Assembly: GCA_003134785.1 (NCBI GenBank)
Contig: PLCN01000014.1
Location: 62,001 to 126,000 of the forward strand
Length of the DNA stretch: 64,000 nt
Origin: Spartobacteria bacterium
Lineage (GTDB): Bacteria > Verrucomicrobiota > Verrucomicrobiia > Chthoniobacterales > UBA10450
Direction: 5' to 3'
The notes below the pieces were generated by a model. The model had not been told where the DNA came from. It did not search any database and saw only the letters and a list, made by a program, of their open reading frames with translations. Below, piece after piece: positions 11,036 to 20,347 of the stretch. How positions within the stretch are numbered: position 1 is the stretch's first letter; the number at the start of each line of letters is the position of its first letter. Position numbers and translations under genes: made by a program.

Positions 11036-11719
11036 ATGAACAAACATCCTTCCTCCGCGTTTACACTCATCGAAATGCTCGTCGTGATATCGATCATTGC
11101 CGTTCTCGCCGCCTTCGCCGTGCCCGCTCTAACCAACGCACTGACTCGAGGGCAGATGACGGGAACGCTCAACAACACGCGCCAATTTTACCTGGCTGCT
11201 CAGCAAATGGCACTTGATGGCGCCACTAATTCCGACGCCAACCTGTCCTGGCCCGGGGACGCGAATCCTGCCCTGACAACGCTGCAAGAGTATTGCACCA
11301 AACTAGTCCAAAACGATTACCTGAAAGTTGGGGACCTCCAAAAACTCCTAAGCGCGCCGGGTGTGAATTGCACCGCGACGGCTGATGCAGCGACCCCTCC
11401 AAACGTCACACTTGGCGGCAAGAGCGCGCTTAAGATTTATAAAGTGAAAGAAACCGATTCATCGAATACGATTCTCGCTGTCACAGCCAATTACACTTAT
11501 GATTCAGATCTGGTCAGCACTGCGTCGCCCTTTGGCGACAAAGGTTTCATCGTTCAGCGTAAAGGCGGTGACGCGTCGATGTTGCGAAAAAACCAAGCGA
11601 AAGCAGCCGCGGGCGCAGAAGCCAATTTTCAATCTCTGGTGGGAAAACGGCCAGGCGATCCGGACGGGTCAGGCGGTGTTTCAACGGGTGACACGACTGT
11701 CGCTCTCACGAATCCGTAA
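11036..11719 (+). CDS. Prepilin-type protein (pseudopilin), tandem copy 1
   Basis: 227 residues with a short leader and the motif SSA-FTLIEMLVVISIIAVLAAFAVPAL: prepilin helix with Glu+5. The peptidase site has Ala, not Gly, before Phe. The mature part (LNNTRQFYLAAQQMALDG, then a Ser/Asp-rich globular region) resembles the many type II secretion G/H-like prepilins of Verrucomicrobiota and Planctomycetes. It is followed 48 bases later by a paralogue of the same length, sharing NNTRQ/NNARQ, the LQEYC/LAEYC pair and GKSALK(I/V)YK. It is monocistronic with its twin and separate from the 1595-5525 pseudopilin operon. Confidence 0.8.
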   Translation: MNKHPSSAFTLIEMLVVISIIAVLAAFAVPALTNALTRGQMTGTLNNTRQFYLAAQQMALDGATNSDANLSWPGDANPALTTLQEYCTKLVQNDYLKVGDLQKLLSAPGVNCTATADAATPPNVTLGGKSALKIYKVKETDSSNTILAVTANYTYDSDLVSTASPFGDKGFIVQRKGGDASMLRKNQAKAAAGAEANFQSLVGKRPGDPDGSGGVSTGDTTVALTNP

Positions 11720-11767
11720 CGCGTCGAATCAAGTCCCCGCGGTTACGTCAGCTGGACTCTTCCACAC

Positions 11768-12466
11768 TTGTCATTAGGACTGCGCCAGAGAGAGCACGTC
11801 TCCCTCGCTTTTACCCTAATTCAACTGCTGGTGGTGATCGCTCTTATCGCCATTGTCGCGCTCCTGTCTCTGCCCGCGCTAACCGATGCGCTGAATAAAC
11901 GAGAGATGACGCGCACCATGAATAATGCGCGGCAGTTGTATCTTGCCGGCTTCCACATGGCCACCGATGGGATCGCAAAATCGGACGCGAACGCTGCCTG
12001 GCCTGGCGATTACGCAGCGACTAATCTCGCGGAGTATTGCTCCAAATTGGTCCAATACGATTATCTGAAGATAGCCGAACTTCAGCAAATCCTGAGCGCG
12101 CCCGGTTCGATTTGCACCGTTACCAGCTCCGCCGGCCCGCCGCTTACAATGATCCTTGCCGGCAAGAGCGCGCTCAAAGTGTATAAGGCGACGAGGAGCG
12201 ATTCGTCCGAGACGATTTTCGCGGCCAGCTCGAATTATATCTACGACACGCCACTGAGTCCGACCGCTGAACCTTTTCGCGACAACGGTTTCATCGTCAT
12301 CCGGAAAAGCGGCGACGGTGGCGTTTACCGGAAGGACCGGGCGACGCCGACCGGTTATGGCAACGATCCCGTCAGATTTCAGTCGGAGCTTGGAAAATTG
12401 CCCGGCGCGATCAATGGCACGGTCGTCCCGGGCGATGGCGCTACTGTTTTGGCCGGACCGCAGTAG
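11768..12466 (+). CDS. Prepilin-like protein, tandem copy 2, Glu+5 replaced by Gln
   Basis: 232 residues from TTG 11768, the only plausible start. Homologous along its whole length to the preceding gene. The N-terminus reads SLA-FTLIQLLVVIALIAIVALLSLPAL, so the near-invariant Glu at mature position 5 is Gln. In type IV pilins Glu5 is needed for N-methylation and efficient assembly; the change suggests an altered role or drift. The 3' end overlaps the convergent xseA gene by 26 bases. Confidence 0.72.
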   Translation: MSLGLRQREHVSLAFTLIQLLVVIALIAIVALLSLPALTDALNKREMTRTMNNARQLYLAGFHMATDGIAKSDANAAWPGDYAATNLAEYCSKLVQYDYLKIAELQQILSAPGSICTVTSSAGPPLTMILAGKSALKVYKATRSDSSETIFAASSNYIYDTPLSPTAEPFRDNGFIVIRKSGDGGVYRKDRATPTGYGNDPVRFQSELGKLPGAINGTVVPGDGATVLAGPQ

Positions 12467-13841
12467 GAATGACTTCAGACTCGAACTCACCATCCGAGAC
12501 GCGCGTGCGAATTTTAGATTTCGGGCGCGCTGCCGCGACGGTGTGAATCACATTCCCGGCCGAATCCATTGTGATGCTGTAGCCACGGCGCAGCGTCGCT
12601 TCCGGGCCTAGAACGCGCAGGATTCCTTCGACGCGGTGGAAGCGTTGTTGAGCAGCCTGCAATAGTCGCGGCGGCTGTGCGGTGATGCGCCGCTGCAGAT
12701 CGACCAGATTGGCGCGTCGCAGAGTCAGCTCGCGCTTAGGGTCGTGCGACTTGAGCGATTGCGTGCGCGCGGAGAACGACGCGCGCGCATCGGCCACAAA
12801 CTGCTTCAGCCGCCGCCGCAGCGATTCCGCGGTAAGATCGAGTTGCTGCTGAGCGTCGCGCAGCCGTTGTATTAGCTCGCGCGCAAGCGTGCGCTCGGAC
12901 AAAAAGCGCAGCCGTGTTTGGCTTTGCAGCAGAAAATTGCGCAAATATTTTTGCAAACAATTTGCCAGGTCGTTAACGAGGCGGCCCAGCTCAGCCGCGT
13001 CGGCCACGATCAATTCCGCCGCCGCACTCGGTGTGGGCGCGCGCAGGTCGGCCACGAAATCGGCGATGGTGAAATCGATCTCATGTCCGACGGCGCTCAC
13101 GATCGGGATCGCCGAATGGAAAATGGCGCGCGCCACGATTTCTTCGTTGAACTCCCAGAGATCCTCGATGCTGCCGCCGCCGCGCGTGATCACAATCACG
13201 TCCACCGGCTTCCAAGCCTCATTCGACGCGGCCAGCTCATTAATCGCCGTCGCGATTTCCGCCGCAGCGCCAACGCCCTGAACGCGCACGGGACTGATGA
13301 GCACCGCGACGTTCGGCGCGCGGCGACGCAGCACGTTCAACACATCGCGAATCGCCGCGCCGCTCGGCGAAGTGATAATGCCGATGCGCTTCGGAAATTT
13401 CGGCAAGGGTCGCTTGCGCGTCGGGTCGAAAAGGCCTTCCGCTTCCAGCTTCCGTTTTAGCGCTTCGAACTTTGCCTGGAGGAGGCCAGCTCCGCGTGAC
13501 TGCAGGATTTGCACACTGAGCTGGTACTGGCCGCGCGCTTCAAAGACAGAAACGTTGCCGTAGACCTGGACCTGAGCACCGTCGGCGAGCGTCTGCGCGG
13601 TGGGCGACAGCGTGTTGCGAAAGATCACACACGCGATCGCGGCGCGCTGATCTTTCAGCGTGAAATACTGATGGCCGGACGGATGCAGTTTGTAGTTCGA
13701 AATTTCGCCCTGCACCCAGACCGCGCCGAATTTTGTTTCGAGCGCGCCGCGAATTTGTCGCGTCAATTCAGCGACCGTAAAGACCTTCGAGGTGGCCTGG
13801 AAAAAATCGGCGTCGAGCATACCGGGAGCGTTGAAATTCAT
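12441..13841 (-). CDS. xseA: Exodeoxyribonuclease VII large subunit
   Basis: Catalytic subunit of exonuclease VII, which degrades single-stranded DNA in repair. 466 residues with an N-terminal OB-fold (VFTVAELTRQIRGALETKFGAVWVQGEISNYK split over residues about 19-50), then the nuclease domain (FPKRIGIITSPSGAAIRDVL, ITRGGGSIEDLWEFNEE, SAVGHEIDFTIADFVADLRAPTPSAAAE) and a long coiled coil. All family blocks are present. It lies 130 bases downstream of ruvB on the same strand, with a hairpin-rich repeat between. The small subunit gene xseB is not in the window. Confidence 0.95.
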   Translation of the reverse strand: MNFNAPGMLDADFFQATSKVFTVAELTRQIRGALETKFGAVWVQGEISNYKLHPSGHQYFTLKDQRAAIACVIFRNTLSPTAQTLADGAQVQVYGNVSVFEARGQYQLSVQILQSRGAGLLQAKFEALKRKLEAEGLFDPTRKRPLPKFPKRIGIITSPSGAAIRDVLNVLRRRAPNVAVLISPVRVQGVGAAAEIATAINELAASNEAWKPVDVIVITRGGGSIEDLWEFNEEIVARAIFHSAIPIVSAVGHEIDFTIADFVADLRAPTPSAAAELIVADAAELGRLVNDLANCLQKYLRNFLLQSQTRLRFLSERTLARELIQRLRDAQQQLDLTAESLRRRLKQFVADARASFSARTQSLKSHDPKRELTLRRANLVDLQRRITAQPPRLLQAAQQRFHRVEGILRVLGPEATLRRGYSITMDSAGNVIHTVAAARPKSKIRTRVSDGEFESEVIPTAVRPKQ

Positions 13842-13850
13842 CTGGGTAGC

Positions 13851-13932
13851 GCACGCGTCTCGCGTGCTGGTTTCGGCGTCTCGCCGAAACGATCTTTTGA
13901 AAAGTTCGCGACCCCGAAAGCTTTCGGGGTCG
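13851..13932. repeat. Composite of three short palindromes (family G)
   Basis: Three perfect hairpins in a row: GCACGCGTCTCGCGTGC (13851-13867), TTTCGGCGTCTCGCCGAAA (13871-13889), and a 24-base palindrome at 13909-13932 with core CCCCGAAAGCTTTCGGGG. The last core reappears inside the two tRNA remnants at 33558 and 33950. It lies between ruvB and xseA on the transcribed strand. Confidence 0.85.
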
Positions 13933-13971
13933 CCAGCTCCTCAGACTCATCCAAAGCTGTGTCGCGCCGCG

Positions 13972-14976
13972 TCACTGCTCAAATAAATCGGCATGCACGC
14001 TGACCGGCGGTTTCAAACCAAGCTTTCGATAAGCGTTCGGCAAAGCCACGCGTCCCTGCGCTGTGCGTTTGATATAACCCTCCATGATGAGATACGGCTC
14101 GTTTACCTCTTCGAGCGTGCCGGCTTCCTCGCCGATCGCGACCGCAAGCGAGCTTAGCCCGACCGGACCGCCGTTGAACTTGTGGATCAACGTTTCGATG
14201 ATGCGTTTGTCCCATTGATCGAAACCGTCCCGATCGATCTCGAGCATGGTCAACGCGCGATCGGCCAGTTCCGCCGTGATTTTTCCGTCCGCTTTCACCT
14301 GAACGTAATCGCGCACCCACCTGAGCAGGTTGTTCGCCGTCCGCGGCGTGCCACGGGTGCGCGTGGCGATTTCCGCCGCGCCCTCTGCGTCGATCGGCAC
14401 GCGGAGCAAACCCGCGCTGCGCGTGATGATTTTGTGCATCTCTTCCGCGTGATAATAATCGAGCCGCGCGCTCATTCCGAATCGCGAACGCAACGGCGCG
14501 CTCACCATTCCCGCGCGCGTCGTCGCGCCGATGAGCGTGAACTTCGGCAGCTGGAGCCGCAGACTGCGCGCCTGCGGCCCTTGATCGATGATGATATCGA
14601 GCCGGTAATCTTCCATCGCCGGGTAAAGATATTCTTCGATCGTCGGTTGGAGCCGATGGATCTCGTCGATGAAGAGGACGTCGCCTTTTTCGAGACTCGT
14701 CAGGAGACCAGCCAGCTCTCCCGCTTTTTCGATCACGGGTCCGCTGGTGTTCTTCACATTCACGCCCATCGCGTTCGCGATGATGTTGGCCAGCGTCGTT
14801 TTCCCGAGACCGGGCGGACCGCTGAGCAGAATGTGCTCGAGTACGTCACCGCGTTTTTTCGCCGCTTCCACCAGGAGTTCGAGCCGTTCGCAAACTTTCA
14901 CCTGGCCGGTGAACTCGCTGAACATCGGAGGCCGCAGCGAGACTTCGAAAGCGGGATCAGGGTCGGGAGGTTTCAC
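13972..14976 (-). CDS. ruvB: Holliday junction branch migration helicase RuvB
   Basis: AAA+ motor that drives branch migration of Holliday junctions with RuvA. 334 residues from GTG 14976. Walker A is GPPGLGKTT (residues about 53-61), Walker [11 protein letters not shown], sensor 1 [18 protein letters not shown] with the arginine finger region, and a C-terminal winged-helix DNA-binding domain ends the protein. The frame stays open much further upstream, but that extension lies in another frame of the anti-sigma gene and is not coding. The GTG overlaps the upstream stop (GTGA). ruvA and ruvC are absent here. Confidence 0.95.
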   Translation of the reverse strand: MKPPDPDPAFEVSLRPPMFSEFTGQVKVCERLELLVEAAKKRGDVLEHILLSGPPGLGKTTLANIIANAMGVNVKNTSGPVIEKAGELAGLLTSLEKGDVLFIDEIHRLQPTIEEYLYPAMEDYRLDIIIDQGPQARSLRLQLPKFTLIGATTRAGMVSAPLRSRFGMSARLDYYHAEEMHKIITRSAGLLRVPIDAEGAAEIATRTRGTPRTANNLLRWVRDYVQVKADGKITAELADRALTMLEIDRDGFDQWDKRIIETLIHKFNGGPVGLSSLAVAIGEEAGTLEEVNEPYLIMEGYIKRTAQGRVALPNAYRKLGLKPPVSVHADLFEQ

Positions 14977-15389
14977 GCGGCTTTTCGTTCTTCCAAATTC
15001 TTCGTCATCACCAACTCCGTGCCGCGCGGCTTCAAGACGTAATCGACTTTGTCGAACGCCGTTCGGATCAAGTGCAATCCGAGGCCGCCCGGTTTGATCA
15101 GATGATGCTCGCGGCCACGCATCGTCGTCGCGCAGGTTTGCTTGCCGTAATCGCGCAGCCGCATCCGGACGCAACCGCGCAGGCCCTCGAGCGAAAGCGA
15201 AATCAGCTGATCGTCCCGCAAATGATACGCGTGCCGAATAATGTTGGTGCAGGCCTCGTCTACTCCCAGCACCATGAGCGTCCGTTCCTTCTCGGAAAAA
15301 GGGTACGCGTCGAGAAAGCCGCGCACGATTTTTCGCATCAACGCGAGATTGCCGGTGTGGCTGGAGAACTCGACTTTCTTTTTTTTCAT
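14973..15389 (-). CDS. Anti-sigma regulatory factor / serine kinase (RsbW/SpoIIAB-like ATPase)
   Basis: 138 residues from ATG 15389 (ATG 15410 would add 7). A GHKL-type ATPase: the N-box is [13 protein letters not shown] (Glu and Asn that hold Mg-ATP) and the G-box [17 protein letters not shown]. This is the HATPase_c_2 layout of RsbW/SpoIIAB-type kinases, which bind sigma factors or phosphorylate STAS anti-anti-sigma proteins. No STAS or sigma gene is adjacent, so the partner is unknown. It is first in a minus-strand unit with ruvB, coupled by a 4-base overlap, and divergent from the gene at 15480. Confidence 0.85.
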   Translation of the reverse strand: MKKKKVEFSSHTGNLALMRKIVRGFLDAYPFSEKERTLMVLGVDEACTNIIRHAYHLRDDQLISLSLEGLRGCVRMRLRDYGKQTCATTMRGREHHLIKPGGLGLHLIRTAFDKVDYVLKPRGTELVMTKNLEERKAA

Positions 15390-15479
15390 CAAGCGTGAAA
15401 GGCTGAACATAGGCCGATGACAAAATTTCGGAACCGAAAACTCGGTGGACAGCCGAAGCAAGCATAGCTCTCTTTCGTC

Positions 15480-16193
15480 ATGTGGAAATCATTGCTCGCC
15501 TCGCTCTTTCTCGCCACGGCAGCTCTAGCGCAAGAAAATCCGAGCGCGTATGAGGCGTTGCGCGTAGTCGGGACGCAACTAAATCGCGACATGGTGAGCC
15601 GGATCATTTCCGTCACGGGCGTCGACGGCGATCCCCAACCAAGGACCTGGAAAATTCTTGTGGACGACCGGCGCGCCGGCGGCGTCCGCGAAATCGTGGT
15701 AGAAGACAATCGGATCGCTTCACAGCGCGTGCCGAATCGTTCCGTCACCGGTTCCGCCGAAGGCGCCACGATCAACACCGCGAAGCTTAACCTCGACTCG
15801 ACCGGCGCCTATTCGGTTGCGAGCCACACGGCAGAAACGTCCCATGTCACCTTTACATTCGTGAGTTACACGCTGCGGACGGACGATCGCGGCAATCCAA
15901 CCTGGGTTGTTACGCTGGAAGATCGCTCGCGGAAACCGCTGGGCACCATTCACATTAAAGCCAACGACGGCCGGATCACGCGGGTGGAAGGCATGTATTC
16001 GGGCCGCAACATGGATCAGGTCGAAGAGGACCATGAGCAGGCCGATAATCGCGATGTCGACTCGGAAGACGATCCCGAGGACAACATCGTTAAACGGCGC
16101 ATCAAGCGGCTCTTCCGGAAAACCAAGGAGGAAGCTCGCCAGGTCTTCGTGCGAACCCGCCGTTCCTTCGTAGACTTCGTGAATCGCTGGTGA
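15480..16193 (+). CDS. Hypothetical secreted protein
   Basis: 237 residues with a signal peptide (MWKSLLASLFLATAALAQ, cleavage after ALA), a beta-rich middle part without a known motif, an acidic stretch near residue 185 (EEDHEQADNRDVDSEDDPED) and a very basic C-terminal tail (KRRIKRLFRKTKEEARQ...TRR). The acid-then-base C-terminus could bind a polyanion or the envelope, which is speculation. It is divergent from the anti-sigma gene, with about 90 bases between. Confidence 0.65.
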   Translation: MWKSLLASLFLATAALAQENPSAYEALRVVGTQLNRDMVSRIISVTGVDGDPQPRTWKILVDDRRAGGVREIVVEDNRIASQRVPNRSVTGSAEGATINTAKLNLDSTGAYSVASHTAETSHVTFTFVSYTLRTDDRGNPTWVVTLEDRSRKPLGTIHIKANDGRITRVEGMYSGRNMDQVEEDHEQADNRDVDSEDDPEDNIVKRRIKRLFRKTKEEARQVFVRTRRSFVDFVNRW

Positions 16194-16258
16194 GCGAAGG
16201 TGTGTAAGAACCTTTCAACGCAGTGGTCGAATCAAGGGTAGGCTTATTCTAATCGAGC

Positions 16259-17215
16259 ATGAATGACATCACCGATTCGGACAAAGATGTTTGGCCCGCG
16301 CTTCCGTTCCCTGAATGGAAGGAAACCTGCGCCACGCTCCACATGTGGACGCAGATTGTCGGTAAAGTTCGCCTGGCGCTGGCGCCGTGGACCAATCATT
16401 CCTGGCACGTCACGTTTTATCTCACGGCCCGCGGCCTAACGACTTCACCGATTCCCTTCGGCGCGCGCGTTTTCCAAATCGATTTTGATTTCGTCAATCA
16501 TGTTCTGCGAATTCAAACCGGCGACGGCCGCGAGAAAGTCATCACGCTGGCGCTAAAGTCCGTTGCCAAATTTTACAGCGAAGTGATGAACGCGCTGCGC
16601 GAGCTGGACCTCGCGGTCGAGATCAACACGACGCCCAACGAAGTCGATCCGGCGATCCCTTTCGAACAGAACGAAAAAAATTCATCTTACGATCCGGAAT
16701 ACGCGAACCGGTTTTGGCGCGTCCTCTCGCAGAGCGATCGCGTCTTCAAAGAATTTCGGGCCGAGTTTTGCGGCAAGTGCAGCCCTGTCCATTTTTTCTG
16801 GGGCAGCTTTGACCTCGCCGTGACTCGATTCTCTGGCCGGCGCGCTCCGCAACATCCCGGCGGCGTCCCGCATTTGCCCGACGCCGTCACCCGCGAAGCG
16901 TATTCGCATGAGGTCAGCAGTCTCGGATTTTGGCCGGGCAACGAAATGATGCCTGCGCCGATTTTTTATTCTTACGCTTATCCGGAACCGAAAGGATTTC
17001 CCGATGCGAAAGTGCAGCGGTCCGCGAGTTATAACACGCAGCTCAAAGAGTTTGTGCTTCCCTACGACGGAGTTCGTCAGGCCGCGGCGCCCGATCAGGC
17101 GCTGCTCGACTTCGCGCGCAGCACCTACGACGCGGCCTCGACCCTTGGAAATTGGGATCGTGCGGCGCTCGTGGAAGTCAAACCTGACTTGCATTCGCCG
17201 AGGCAACACCGGTAA
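16259..17215 (+). CDS. DUF5996 family protein
   Basis: 318 residues recognised by the family opening WPALPFPEWKETCATLHMW, followed by IVGKVRLALAPWTNHSWHVT, VTFYLTARGLTTSPIPFG and the later SPVHFFWGSFDLAVTRFSGR and HEVSSLGFWPGNE. The family is common in bacteria and has no assigned biochemical function. It is 10 bases ahead of an AraC-type regulator gene on the same strand, so the two are probably co-transcribed. Confidence 0.85.
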   Translation: MNDITDSDKDVWPALPFPEWKETCATLHMWTQIVGKVRLALAPWTNHSWHVTFYLTARGLTTSPIPFGARVFQIDFDFVNHVLRIQTGDGREKVITLALKSVAKFYSEVMNALRELDLAVEINTTPNEVDPAIPFEQNEKNSSYDPEYANRFWRVLSQSDRVFKEFRAEFCGKCSPVHFFWGSFDLAVTRFSGRRAPQHPGGVPHLPDAVTREAYSHEVSSLGFWPGNEMMPAPIFYSYAYPEPKGFPDAKVQRSASYNTQLKEFVLPYDGVRQAAAPDQALLDFARSTYDAASTLGNWDRAALVEVKPDLHSPRQHR

Positions 17216-17225
17216 GTTCCGCGCG

Positions 17226-18164
17226 ATGCTTTCCATCAATGAAGCGGGGGCGGAGCGTGGAGCGTGGCGCGCAGTTCCGAAAGGTTGGCGGCCATTGTAT
17301 GGCGACTTCGATCGGCTCGGCGTCAGCGTCGAATGGCATGATTTCAAGACGGAGCGGCCGCTCGATTGGGGACTGAGCTTTCATCCGCGCAGCATCGAAT
17401 TCTGCCTGAACGTGGAAGGCCGCGGTGCAGTCGGCACGCAATCTGAAGCGGATTATGTTCCGGGCACCGCCGGTTATTACGCGCTTACGGACCAACCACT
17501 TCAAGCCTCGCGCCAGGCTGGCGATCATCATCAGTTCGTCACCCTGGAATTTTCGAGGGAGCATTTGCAGAAGCAGCTGGCAGATTGCGAAGCGGACCTC
17601 GATCCACTGCTGCGCTCCGCGGTGTTCCCCGGGAAAGAACGTCCGATCGTTTCCGCGGCCCGCCCGATGTCGGCCGAGCAGCATAATGTAGTGGCGACTT
17701 TGCTTCAGCCGCCGGTCTCCAAGTCGGCGCAGAGTTTGTGGTATCAGAGCAAGGCGCTCGAGCTGATGGCGCATTTTCTTTTCACGCCGAAAGATCCCGA
17801 GTTGTTTTGCATGCGTCAGAAGCGAGTCGCGCGCGATCGCGTCGCGCGCACGAAGGAATTAGTTGCACGCGATCTTGCGCAACCGCCGACCCTCGAGATG
17901 CTGGGCCGCGAAGTTGGTTGCAGCCCGTTTTATTTGAGCCGCATTTTCTCGCGCGAAGTCGGCCTCACCATCCCGCAGTACCTGCGAAAGTTGCGCATGG
18001 AACGCGCCGCCGAGCTTTTGCGCATGGGCCACCACAACGTCACGGAAGCCGCGACCGAAGTCGGCTATTCCAGCCTGAGCCATTTCAGCAAAGCCTTTTG
18101 CGAAACGATCGGGTGCTGTCCCGTCCTGTACCCAATGGCGAAAAATGTGGTGTTGGATCGGTGA
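17226..18164 (+). CDS. AraC family transcriptional regulator
   Basis: 312 residues from ATG 17226; the frame is open further upstream over the DUF5996 gene, but that part is not coding. The N-terminal about 200 residues are a ligand-sensing cupin-like region without a close match. The C-terminal about 100 residues are a two-helix-turn-helix AraC domain: LARDLAQPPTLEMLGREVGCSPFYLSRIF is the first HTH, and VTEAATEVGYSSLSHFSKAF the second with the typical GY.S.SHFSKAF signature. It probably regulates itself and the DUF5996 gene. Confidence 0.9.
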   Translation: MLSINEAGAERGAWRAVPKGWRPLYGDFDRLGVSVEWHDFKTERPLDWGLSFHPRSIEFCLNVEGRGAVGTQSEADYVPGTAGYYALTDQPLQASRQAGDHHQFVTLEFSREHLQKQLADCEADLDPLLRSAVFPGKERPIVSAARPMSAEQHNVVATLLQPPVSKSAQSLWYQSKALELMAHFLFTPKDPELFCMRQKRVARDRVARTKELVARDLAQPPTLEMLGREVGCSPFYLSRIFSREVGLTIPQYLRKLRMERAAELLRMGHHNVTEAATEVGYSSLSHFSKAFCETIGCCPVLYPMAKNVVLDR

Positions 18165-18174
18165 CGGACTATTG

Positions 18175-18255
18175 AACCGCGGATTGCGCGGATTTCACGG
18201 ATAAGAAAAGCAGTTCTGCGAAACCATATCCGTGTAATCCGCGTAATCCGCGGTT
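18175..18255. repeat. Inverted repeat (family H)
   Basis: Arms at 18175-18202 and 18228-18255 are near-perfect reverse complements (AACCGCGGATTGCGCGGATT against its partner with one changed base), spaced by about 25 bases. This AT/GC mixed motif recurs in many Planctomycetes and Verrucomicrobiota genomes, from memory. It fills the gap between the AraC gene and purH. Confidence 0.85.
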
Positions 18256-18264
18256 AGAATTTCG

Positions 18265-19797
18265 ATGATGAAAATCACCCGCGCCCTCATCTCCGTTTCA
18301 AACAAGAAAGGCGTCGCTGCTTTCGCGCGCGCTCTCGAGAAACAAGGCATCGACATCATCTCCACCGGCGGTACGGCTGATTTGCTGCGCAAGGAGGGCG
18401 TGCCCGTCCGCGACATTTCGAGCTTCACCGATTTTCCGGAAGTACTGGAGGGGCGCGTAAAGACACTGCATCCGCGAGTCCACGGCGGCTTGCTCTACAA
18501 GCGCGGCAATCCGTTGCACGAAAAGCAGGCGAAAGAATGCGGCTTCCAGCCGATCGATCTCGTGGTCGTGAATCTGTATCCGTTTGAAGCGACGGTCGCA
18601 AAGCCCGGGGTCACTCTCGCGGAAGCGATCGAGCAGATCGATATCGGCGGGCCATCCATGATTCGCAGCGCGGCGAAGAATTATGAATCCGTCACCGTGG
18701 TCGTTGATCCGGCGGACTACGACACGATCCTGGAAACGATGCGAGATCACGAAGGCGAGACGACTTTGAAATTGCGCGAGCGCCTTGCGATCAAAGCGTT
18801 CATCAAAACCTCGGACTACGATCGCGCGATCGGGACTTTCCTGAATCAGGAACAGGCGACAGACGCATCCTTCTCTCTCTCACTCCCGCTCGTCACGCGC
18901 CTGCGTTACGGAGAAAATCCACACCAGACCGCCGCCCTTTACGGAGATTTCGATCAACACTTCAAAAAGCTGCATGGGAAGGAACTTTCGTTTAACAACA
19001 TTCTCGATATCAGCGCGGCGGCGAACCTCATCGCTGAGTTTACCGAGCCGACGGTCGCGATTCTGAAACACACCAACCCATGTGGCGTCGGTAGCGATGA
19101 CGATCTGCGCGAGGCATGGGAAAAAGCATTCGCCACCGACAAACAGGCGCCGTTCGGCGGCGTGATCATTTGCAATCGACCCGTGAACGAAGCTCTCGCG
19201 AAAGCGATCAGCGAAATCTTTAGCGAGGTGATTATCGCGCCGGAGTTTGAAGCCGAAGCGCGCACCCTGTTTCAAAAGAAAAAGAACCTGCGGCTAATTC
19301 GCTCGCTGACGCCACGATCCACGGATAAGCAGCCCCAAGACATTCGTTCCGTCACCGGCGGTGTATTGGTCCAGGACAAGGATTCCGGCGAGTTGGTCGA
19401 TCTCGCCACGAAAGTGGTCAGTGCGCGCGAGCCAACGGAAGCGGAAATGGCTGCGATGATCTTTGGCTGGCGCGTGGTCAAACGCGTGAAGTCGAACGCG
19501 ATCGTTTATGCGGCAGCGGATCGGACGCTCGGGATCGGCGCCGGACAAATGTCGCGGGTGGATGCATCGCGGATCGCGATTTGGAAAGCGCACGAAGCCG
19601 GGTTGTCACTCCAAAGCAGCGCAGTGGCGAGCGATGCGTTCTTTCCGTTTCCCGATGGACTCCTGGCCGCAGCCGATGCCGGGGCCACCTGCGCGATTCA
19701 ACCTGGTGGGTCCGTCCGCGACGAAGAAGTCATCGCCGCCGCGAACGATCGCAACATGGCCATGATTTTCACCGGCGTGCGTCACTTCCGGCATTGA
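18265..19797 (+). CDS. purH: Bifunctional AICAR formyltransferase / IMP cyclohydrolase
   Basis: Catalyses the last two steps of IMP synthesis. 510 residues, the usual length. The N-terminal MGS-like cyclohydrolase domain ([34 protein letters not shown]) is followed by the AICARFT domain with [27 protein letters not shown] (catalytic Lys-His), [20 protein letters not shown] and SRVDASRIA. The ATG follows the family H repeat directly. No other purine gene is nearby. Confidence 0.97.
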   Translation: MMKITRALISVSNKKGVAAFARALEKQGIDIISTGGTADLLRKEGVPVRDISSFTDFPEVLEGRVKTLHPRVHGGLLYKRGNPLHEKQAKECGFQPIDLVVVNLYPFEATVAKPGVTLAEAIEQIDIGGPSMIRSAAKNYESVTVVVDPADYDTILETMRDHEGETTLKLRERLAIKAFIKTSDYDRAIGTFLNQEQATDASFSLSLPLVTRLRYGENPHQTAALYGDFDQHFKKLHGKELSFNNILDISAAANLIAEFTEPTVAILKHTNPCGVGSDDDLREAWEKAFATDKQAPFGGVIICNRPVNEALAKAISEIFSEVIIAPEFEAEARTLFQKKKNLRLIRSLTPRSTDKQPQDIRSVTGGVLVQDKDSGELVDLATKVVSAREPTEAEMAAMIFGWRVVKRVKSNAIVYAAADRTLGIGAGQMSRVDASRIAIWKAHEAGLSLQSSAVASDAFFPFPDGLLAAADAGATCAIQPGGSVRDEEVIAAANDRNMAMIFTGVRHFRH

Positions 19798-19821
19798 ACC
19801 GCAGCCTCGCGGAGCGATCGA

Positions 19822-20328
19822 ATGAAGTTGATCATCCGCGAAGCGAATACGGAAACCGATTGGCTCACCGGAATCTGGCCGATTTTCCGCGAAGTCGTGC
19901 GCGCGGGTGATACTTATACTTTCGCGCCCGAAATTGATGAAGAGACCGCGCGCCAGCAATGGATGTTGCCCGCTCCCGCTGGAGTTTTCGTGGCCGTCAA
20001 GGAGGACGATGGCGCGATTATCGGCACATCATTTGTCAGGGCGAATCAGCCAGCGCTCGGCGGGCATGTGGCCAATGCCGCTTTCATGGTTGCTGGTGAT
20101 GAGGCGGGGCATGGTGTGGGCCGCGCGCTGGCAGAACACGCGCTCGAGTGGGCGCGCGGGGCGAATTTTTCCGCGATGCAATTCAACTTTGTCGTTAGCA
20201 CGAATGTGCGCGCGATAGCTCTGTGGAAGCATCTCGGCTTTGCGATCGTGGGGACGATTCCAGAAGCCTTTCAGCATCAGGGGCTAGGCCGGAAAGTGGA
20301 TGCATTCGTAATGCACCGCTTTCTTTGA
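19822..20328 (+). CDS. GNAT family N-acetyltransferase
   Basis: 168 residues with the GNAT fold pattern: N-terminal IREANTETDWLTGIWPIF, motif A region HVANAAFMVAGDEAGHGVGRALAEHALEWA (acetyl-CoA pyrophosphate loop GHGVGRA) and C-terminal NVRAIALWKHLGFAIVGTIPEAF. This resembles the phosphinothricin/L-amino-acid acetyltransferase-like group, but the substrate cannot be assigned. It starts 24 bases after purH and may be read through from it. Confidence 0.85.
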   Translation: MKLIIREANTETDWLTGIWPIFREVVRAGDTYTFAPEIDEETARQQWMLPAPAGVFVAVKEDDGAIIGTSFVRANQPALGGHVANAAFMVAGDEAGHGVGRALAEHALEWARGANFSAMQFNFVVSTNVRAIALWKHLGFAIVGTIPEAFQHQGLGRKVDAFVMHRFL

Positions 20329-20347
20329 GATCGGCTGCGATTGTCGG

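Noticed and set aside
14182-15042. 286-codon plus-strand ORF opposite ruvB
   Set aside because: Arg/His-rich antisense shadow of the ruvB and anti-sigma genes.
13972-15465. RuvB with a 160-residue N-terminal extension
   Set aside because: The extension is in another frame of the anti-sigma ATPase gene, and GTG 14976 gives the normal RuvB length with a 4-base overlap.
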